Assembly (NCBI RefSeq): GCF_000315625.1
Contig: NW_005434543.1
Location: forward strand, 74,757-120,312
Source: Guillardia theta CCMP2712
Lineage: Eukaryota > Cryptophyceae > Pyrenomonadales > Geminigeraceae
DNA length: 45,556 bases
Direction of reading: 5' to 3'
Under the pieces are notes generated by a model. The model was not told where the DNA came from and did not search any database. It worked only from the letters and a program-made list of their open reading frames with translations. Shown piece after piece: positions 39,779-45,556 of the stretch. The position numbers and the translations under genes were made by a program. Position 1 is the first letter of the stretch; the number at the start of each line of letters is the position of its first letter.

Positions 39779-40475
39779 TCACTTCGAGTCTTTCAGCAGT
39801 TCACCCCAGAAATCATCCTCTTGCTTAGCTTCAGGCTGCTGCTGCAGGAACAAGGCCGATGTCAAACCACACTCGTACCAGATAATGCATGCAAGAGCAA
39901 ACAACAATATCCGAGCAACGGAATACAGGAAGGAGAAGAAGGCACACCACAAGACATGTGCACGGCAGCAAGAAATGAGCAATGATTGGCATTCATATGC
40001 ACTAACCAATTTAGCCTTTGCAGCTCGCTTTGCAGCTCTTTCTGCCTTCTTCTTTGCTGTTTGCAATCATCAGTCTTTCCCCACAGCCAACAAAAGTTGT
40101 GACAACACCTAGAGCTTCTTCTCTTGCCTCAATTCTTGCTTCCTTTCGATTCAACGCTCTGAAGGAACGTCAAGAACAAGAACTTGAACACTCCTGCTTC
40201 ACTCACCGTGTGCGGATTGCACCATAGACGATGCCAAACGCAAGCGCCCCAGATCTTGCGAACTGAGACAACGTAAATCATGACAATACTGCGATGTAGC
40301 TGACACAACTAACACATCAACTGGATCAAAATACACACATCAAGTGGATCAAAATACACACATCAACTGGATCAAAATACACACACGGTTTCTGGACAAC
40401 ATCCTATTGTTTCCAACAACTTGGGCATGAGATACTCACAAAGTTAAGAGACTCGGATCCAATAGCCGTGGACAT
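39779..40475 (-). CDS. Mitochondrial ATP synthase subunit e-like protein, five exons
   Basis: Exons 40475-40440, 40262-40207, 40158-40109, 40056-40007 and 39841-39779 join exactly in phase into 84 residues with ATG at 40475 and TGA at the end. All introns are GT...AG. An N-terminal segment, FFARSGALAFGIVYGAIRTR, has the G-x-x-Y-G pattern of subunit e membrane helices (G-x-x-x-G dimer motif type). It is followed by a long charged coiled helix (RKEARIEAREEALAKKKAERAAKRAAKAK), as in subunit e (70-95 residues). Subunit e sits in the F0 sector and helps ATP synthase dimers form in the inner membrane. The family call rests on layout rather than a unique signature. The exon structure is much surer than the name. 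Confidence 0.5.
40316..40384 (+). repeat. Three tandem 23-bp units in an intron
   Basis: ATCAACTGGATCAAAATACA-type unit repeated three times with a single C/G change, inside the first intron (40439-40263) of the subunit e-like gene. Confidence 0.85.
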
Positions 40476-41228
40476 CCTGAGAAAATTACTCTTTTCACAG
40501 GAGAAGTCCCCAGATAGCAACTCGGTAACTGCACAAGGATCAACGTTAGAAACAGAGCAAAAATTGAGTAATCTGGTTGAAATCATCATACATCTAGATG
40601 ATCACGATCATCACATGAAATAAATTCTTGCATCACGATATAAAAACTCAGATCTGCGGACGCCACTACAAAGTTCAAATTATACTCTGCCAGGAAACTA
40701 TATCAAGAATCGCAACTTCTACAAAGTATCCTCATGCTTTTCAAAATAAAAGAGCAACATCAAATCAGCGAAAAATTGACAGCCCTAAATCTCAACAAAA
40801 TGAGGAAAATAAGAAGAACGAAAAATTTGATGTGAAAAATATCATCCATCCTTAGCCAACATTATCCATCGCAAGAGAATTGATTATTAATCCAAAGACC
40901 GCACGCAGTCGAATTCAAGGACACGATCTCCAAAACCATTCCACATTAATTCCAGTAGAGTTCTACATGCTTTCTGATAGAGTGTTGCTGCTGAGGAGCT
41001 CCAATCTCGGATCTTTAGTATTATCTCCAAAACAATCAGGTCTGTTGACCTTGATGTAAAACATGAGGGATTTCGAGTACAAACCCCGCCCCCTCCCCAC
41101 CCAATTTGTCAAGATCCGGCAAACATTAGAGCAAGAGAGAACAGTGTACAACAGGTTCCCCCGACCATGATGTCAACATTCCAGCAAATGAAACAGAATG
41201 AGGAAGATAACATTAGAATCAAACAAGC
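40476..41228. other. AT-richer stretch without a supported gene
   Basis: Upstream of the subunit e-like gene. Open frames are short and none has consistent splice context. I see no RNA gene signature. Confidence 0.4.
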
Positions 41229-41704
41229 TCAACAAGCATCTTTGTGAACCCAACAGGTCGTAAGAAACAATTCCATTCCACTGACAATGTTACGCAGAAC
41301 AGAGCTGATCTTGATCGCACAAACTCCTGCAATTTCTTCTGAAACATCGCATATAAACCCATATCTTTGTATCTTCGGATTCTCGCAAACGACGGTGACC
41401 AAAAAGATGTTTGTGTCGGGATACACTAGTCGACCTTTCGCCCATCCGAGTCGATATCCCTGTTTGCTGTCCTAGAGGAAGTTTTTTTCAACTTGAAGAT
41501 GAACTCAAACGTGCCAATATGCATTTCTTGATGGAGAAATCCTGCCGCCGTATCTTCTGACTGTATGAGTCCCCCTCCAAAACTTCGCCAGGGACGTAGG
41601 AGGCAGTCTCCCACAAGATCTTCGTCGGAACTGTCTAGCACATAATATGTGATGCCATATACTCGATCATAGCAGTCAAATGTATGTTCGAAAGCGTACA
41701 ACAC
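41229..41704 (-). CDS. Unresolved coding exons, partial
   Basis: Two adjacent minus-strand stretches look protein-coding. One (41704-41500) reads CYDRVYGITYYVLDSSDEDL and MHIGTFEFIFKLKK. The other (41410-41230) reads VTVVCENPKIQRYGF and VSEEIAGVCAIKISSVLRNI. Neither has an ATG at its start, and I could not fix the splice sites between them. They are probably internal exons of one host gene of unknown family, whose 5' part would lie in or beyond the C-rich tract. Confidence 0.3.
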
Positions 41705-41749
41705 ATCATCTACACTGTTCTACACATGATTCTTACGGTTTCCCTACAA

Positions 41750-42650
41750 ATTCCCCTGATTCCCTCGTTCCCTTCCCAACCACTTTACTCTCTTCCTCTC
41801 GTCGCACCCTTCTTCATCACAGCACATGCTTGTAGTAGTCAACGTGTACTCTACATTCATCGCTGTTTTCTCTCTTTCTCCTCCTTCCGTCCTCTTCTTA
41901 TTCCTCATCTTCCCTCCTCATTCCCTGCCATTGCGCGTGCGAACCTCTGCCGCCGCTATGACCCTACCACCCTACCCTCCCTACACACCCCACCCCCACA
42001 CAACTACTCTCGCCTACTTCACCCCTCTACCCTACCTTCTCTACTCCAAGATGACCCCTTCAATACCACCTCCGTCTATCACCACCCTCTGATTCAGTAC
42101 ATACTACCCTGATTAACAATACCCTACCCCCTTTCACCCTGTCTATCCCACATTTCTGTGATGAGGATCCCAGGCACCCCACCCCCTGAAGGTACCCTAC
42201 CTATCCTCCTCGTATTGTAATAGAGTACCCCCCGATAATCAACAGTACCCTTGAAAAATCACCTTCCAGACCCCCTCCAGCGTAGGGTATCCACCCCTTA
42301 TACCCCCTCTACTCAAACTACCCTACCATCCTCAATAGAGTTGTTCGGTACCCCCTTCTGACCTACAACCCTTCCATTTAGCCTCGTTAGTAGAATCCTA
42401 GGACTGCACAATGACCTCCCTATCATTGTTTGCTCATAGATCTTAAGCCACCTTGCTTACTGCTAGGACCTCCCTAGGGCCTAGCTAGCAACCTGATCTA
42501 CACCACCTATCAGCAGCACCCAACCATGTCGAGGTCTTAGAGTTACCTTCACCCCCTCATTTACTGGTAAAATAACCGGTGGTCAGGGACTCCTTGAGGA
42601 TCCACTACCCCTCCTAGTTCCTGTGTCTCGATGTCAGTACCGGTCATCAC
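41750..42650. other. Second C-rich strand-biased tract
   Basis: TACCC, ACCCC and CTACCCTAC words dominate the plus strand, with very little G up to about 42370. A less biased part follows to 42650. It has the same character as 1050-2330 and again lies just before a GC-rich patch and a plus-strand gene. Confidence 0.4.
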
Positions 42651-42719
42651 ACTTATCCCCGTATTTCAATTGATCAAAGTTTTATTTCAATTTTGAAATG
42701 TGAGAGGAACATTTGGAGT

Positions 42720-42810
42720 CGGAACTTGTGATCACTGAGTCAAACTCGGGGACTCGGCGGTCCCGGCGGCCCGGTCGACAGCTACGGGCAGCGGGGGGAT
42801 GAGGCGCAAA
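42720..42810. promoter_or_regulatory. Short GC-rich patch 5' of the coiled-coil gene
   Basis: GGACTCGGCGGTCCCGGCGGCC and nearby ACTGAGTCA words, 30-120 nt before the ATG at 42840. It looks like a shorter version of the other three islands and is the closest of them to a start codon. Confidence 0.35.
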
Positions 42811-42839
42811 CACTCCGGAATTAGCAGTTTAGCACTGTA

Positions 42840-44789
42840 ATGGTGAGGGGGGTAGCGGCGGCGATGCTGGGGCTGCTGCTGGCATGCGCGGTCATGGTAG
42901 TTCTGCTGAGAGCTGACAAGGAGGACACAGCTGGAACAAGTCTTCTTGCTCGCTCCTCTCCTCCCTCCATCCCCCCCTCAGGCTCTGCATACCGAGAGAC
43001 GATGAGGATGGCGAGGCGAGCCGACCTGTACAGGCAGGCCGCGTTCGATGATGCGGTGGAGGACCAGGACAAGAAGGTGGAGAAAGACGAGAAGCTTGCG
43101 ATGAAGATCGAGGAAGTGGACAAGAAGAAGTCAAGAGAGCGAGAAGTGAAGACTCTACTTGACATAGCCAAGGCGAGAAACAAGGCGGCAGAGATGGCTG
43201 ATAAGCAGCTCGACAAGCGAGCTGAGAAGCTCCAGACTGACCGCGCCAAAGACGCAAAGGAACCGCGTCATGCTGATGAGGAGAAGAAGCCCGAACATGC
43301 AAGCGAGCAGCGAGCCAAGGCCGTCGCAGGGTCGGTGAAGCGCATGGCAACCGAGGCATATCAGGCGTATCAAGATGATCTCAAAGAGGCGGAGCGAAGA
43401 GACAAGAAGCGACAGGAATCGTTCATGAATGCAAAGAAGGAGGAAGAGAAAGAAGACAAGGAGGACGACGATGACCACCAGAGACAACTCGCCATGGGGA
43501 GGAGGAAGCGGAAGCTCTGGTGGTGGGCCCTGAAACGGGAGGAGAAGCGAGACCTGGAGAGAAAGGCTCGGTGGAAACAAGATCTGACCAAGGCCGAGAA
43601 GATGATGGAAAGGTTGAACCACCAGCACCAGCACCAGCAGGAGAAGCAGCAGGAGAAGCAGCAGGAGAAGCAGCAGCAAGACGCGAACCATCATCATCAT
43701 CATCAGCAGCAGCAGCAGCAGCTCCCACACAACTCTTCTGCCAGCATCCAACAAGGGCATGACTCGGCCTTGACCTCCTCCCGGGAGCAACAGGCTGTAG
43801 CCTCTGAGAGGCAGAAGGAGGGAGTGATGAAGGCGGATCCTGCGGTGTCGTGCAGTGTTGCTACACGAGGGTAGCTGACTTGTTGTATGCAGAAGATGCC
43901 GAGAAAGGAGCGAGAAGAGAAGGCGAGCAAGGGGAAGGAGGCTCTACGGCAGGCTACAGAGCTCGTCGACCAGGTGCAGACTGCTGAGATCCTCCGCAAC
44001 CTCGCTTAAGGCAGCCCGCAGGCAAGGAGCAAGTTTCTGGAAGCGGACGCGAAGCATCAGGTGGCCATGGACGAGCTAAAGAAGGAGGAGCAGGTTGAGA
44101 GCTTGAAGAAGGTAGGAAGAACGTTCCTCTCCCCTCCGCTCACAACCCCGCAGCAGAACGACTGGAAGACGATCTTGAGCAAAAGCAGGTCCCCTCACAT
44201 TGCCTCTTCCTCCCTCCCACCCTCCTTCTCTTTCTCCTCCTCCTGATCATCGACATCTCTCTTGTTCTTGTTCTTGTCATTGTCGTCGTCGTCATCATCA
44301 TCCTTGTTAACCTCTCAGGGTCTCTCCCACTACCTTGCTCTCTTGTGCCATGTTGTAGTCCTTGTCTCATGGCCCTCCTCCCTACTTGTTGCTGCTCACT
44401 TACCCGTCAGCGATGGGAAGAAGGCGCGAGAAAAGATGAAGATGAAGGTGAGGGAGGGCAAGAGGTGGAGGGTCGAAGCGGAAAGTCACAGAGGGTAGAG
44501 GTCGAGAGAAAGGACAGCAAGGGGAGACAGGGGGAGGGGGGTGAGGATGGAAGGAGGAGCGAGGGAGCGAGGGAGCGATTGAAGGGCCAGGTAGGAGAGC
44601 AGGATGGGACTGATTCAAGGTTGGCAGGTGAAGCTCTCACTTGAGACTGTTAAGAAGAGACAGCGAGAGCTGGCGGAGGCCGTGAACCATCAGGTCGGGC
44701 ATGCGCATGTGCAGTTCTGGTGCTGATGGGGAGGACAGTGGAAGGTCGAGCAGGAGCTGATGGAGGAGAGTTCGAGCCTGTTGCGATGA
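42840..44789 (+). CDS. Charged coiled-coil protein with signal-anchor, seven exons
   Basis: Exons 42840-43844, 43893-43973, 44022-44111, 44154-44188, 44411-44447, 44628-44693 and 44739-44789 join in phase to 454 residues. Four of the six introns are only 42-48 nt. The N-terminus is hydrophobic (AAMLGLLLACAVMVVLL), so it is a signal peptide or type II anchor. Nearly all the rest is Lys/Glu/Arg/Ala-rich heptad-like sequence (RAKDAKEPRHADEEKK; SKFLEADAKHQVAMDELKKEEQ). In the middle lie a WWWALKREEKRD patch and an HQHQHQQEKQQEK/poly-His/poly-Gln stretch. A 45-nt segment at about 42938-42982 also has GT...AG ends and could be an in-frame optional intron. No family recognised; a structural rod or membrane-tethered scaffold would fit. 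Confidence 0.65.
43621..43725 (+). repeat. Coding CAGCAG/CACCAG repeat (His/Gln-rich)
   Basis: Repeats of CAGCAGGAGAAG followed by CAT and CAG runs, in frame in exon 1 of the coiled-coil gene. Confidence 0.75.
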
Positions 44790-44905
44790 GACGAGGGGAG
44801 GGGAGGGGAGCAAGGAGCGCGACTGTTAGTTCAAGTGCCAGGAGAAAAGAGGACGGGGAGGCGAGAAGTCGGAAAGAGGCGATGAAGGTGTGAAGATGCT
44901 ATTTT

Positions 44906-45510
44906 GTACATATGGACATGTAGATGTGAAAAAGTTGAAAACTCACTCTCCTCGTCCTCCTTGTTGCTTCCACTTCTTCACCTCCCCCCTCCTCGCCCTC
45001 ACCCTTCTCCGTCATTTCTACTTTCCTACCGCCCCTACTACTCTTTCCCCTCCTCTCTACAACCCTCCCTTAGCATTCATCTCGTTTATGTACAGCATGA
45101 TCTCTATCGCTTGCCTGCCGCGTCTCCCTCCTCCTGCTCCTCTCGATCTTCCGACGGCTCCCTTCCCCCCCTTCCCCTCTCGCGCCCCTGCTCACGATCA
45201 GAGATGAAAGGCGGACATTGAAAACGCAAGTGGGAAGGATGAGATAGGAGAAGCAGAAAGAGAGTGTGGAGGAGGAGGGAGAGGAGGAGGGAGAGGGGGA
45301 GGGCGAGCGCTGGAGATCATGGTGTTGATTGACGAGATGAATGCTAAGGGAGGGTTGTCGAGAGGAGGGGAAAGAGTAGTAGGGGCGGTAGGAAAGTGGA
45401 AGTGACGGAGAAGGGTGAGGGCGAGGAGGGGGGAGGTGAAGAAGTGGGAGCAGCAAGGGGGACGAGGAGAGTGAGTTTGCACTTTTTCGCATCTACATGT
45501 TCATATGTAC
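44906..45510. repeat. 605-bp long inverted repeat (fold-back)
   Basis: The left arm, 44906 to about 45145, matches the reverse complement of about 45271-45510. Both start GTACATATG(G/A)ACATGTAGATG at the outer ends. Over the outer 190 nt I count about ten differences (roughly 95% identity), with similarity continuing less cleanly inward. A spacer of about 125 nt remains. It lies 117 nt after the coiled-coil gene stop. Opposing open frames in the arms are translations of the same repeat and not genes. A MITE-like or fold-back transposable element, or a hairpin-RNA source, are both possible. Confidence 0.85.
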
Positions 45511-45556
45511 CCATCGCTTCTTACACCATTGATCGCCTCTTCCCGACTGGCCGCTT
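45511..45556. other. Right edge of window
   Basis: Forty-six bases beyond the inverted repeat; nothing to annotate. Confidence 0.5.

Noticed and set aside
41750-42370. Interstitial telomere array
   Set aside because: TACCC/ACCCC words are frequent, but no fixed repeat unit is kept over several copies.
44890-45492. Two opposing Ser/Pro-rich ORFs as a gene pair
   Set aside because: They are the two arms of one inverted repeat read in the same sense.

Overview
This window is eukaryotic nuclear DNA. Most genes outside the centre are cut by very short spliceosomal introns (about 40-260 nt, GT...AG, splice phases that close exactly). Introns and some exons are full of tri- and hexanucleotide repeats. 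There is a 100-N scaffold gap at 11678-11777. A unicellular alga or protist is the best fit. The 27-unit cysteine repeat protein and the tiny introns recall cryptophytes such as Guillardia theta, but that species guess is inference, not proof.

Left flank (1-20.4 kb): a five-exon HMG-box-like gene (82-714, minus). A 17-exon gene follows (3527-7633, plus) that joins a TYW5-type JmjC oxygenase to a short-chain dehydrogenase/reductase, with a one-base frameshift in its third exon. Then a proline-rich, polyglutamine gene (7845-10621, minus), two orphan exons matching the N-terminus of phosphoglucomutase (11276-11469, minus), a very large secreted cysteine-repeat protein (about 11.8-18.3 kb, minus), and a PB1-domain ORF (20009-20401, minus).

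Centre (about 21.06-37.95 kb): an abrupt change to lower-GC, densely packed, alternating-strand, almost intronless genes. I count 19, with 2-90 nt between most. This looks like an integrated DNA virus or virus-like mobile element. Recognisable members are a DcpS-type HIT cap scavenger, a stand-alone DEDDy 3'-5' exonuclease and a papain-like Cys-His-Asp protease candidate. There are also two large polytopic membrane proteins, a tandem pair of paralogues, a Lys/Ala/Glu-rich basic protein and an Asn/Pro/Gln repeat protein. One small gene carries a clear 52-nt spliceosomal intron. I see no recognisable capsid protein, packaging ATPase, polymerase, integrase or terminal inverted repeat, so its family is open.

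Right flank (38-45.5 kb): host-style DNA resumes with a possible small membrane protein (39308-39734, plus), a five-exon gene resembling mitochondrial ATP synthase subunit e (39779-40475, minus), unresolved coding exons (41229-41704, minus), a seven-exon coiled-coil protein (42840-44789, plus) and a 605-bp long inverted repeat (44906-45510). Four GC-rich, CpG-rich islands (2.5, 19, 38.5 and 42.75 kb) lie 5' of host genes, and two strongly C-rich tracts (1.2-2.3 and 41.75-42.65 kb) lie next to two of them.
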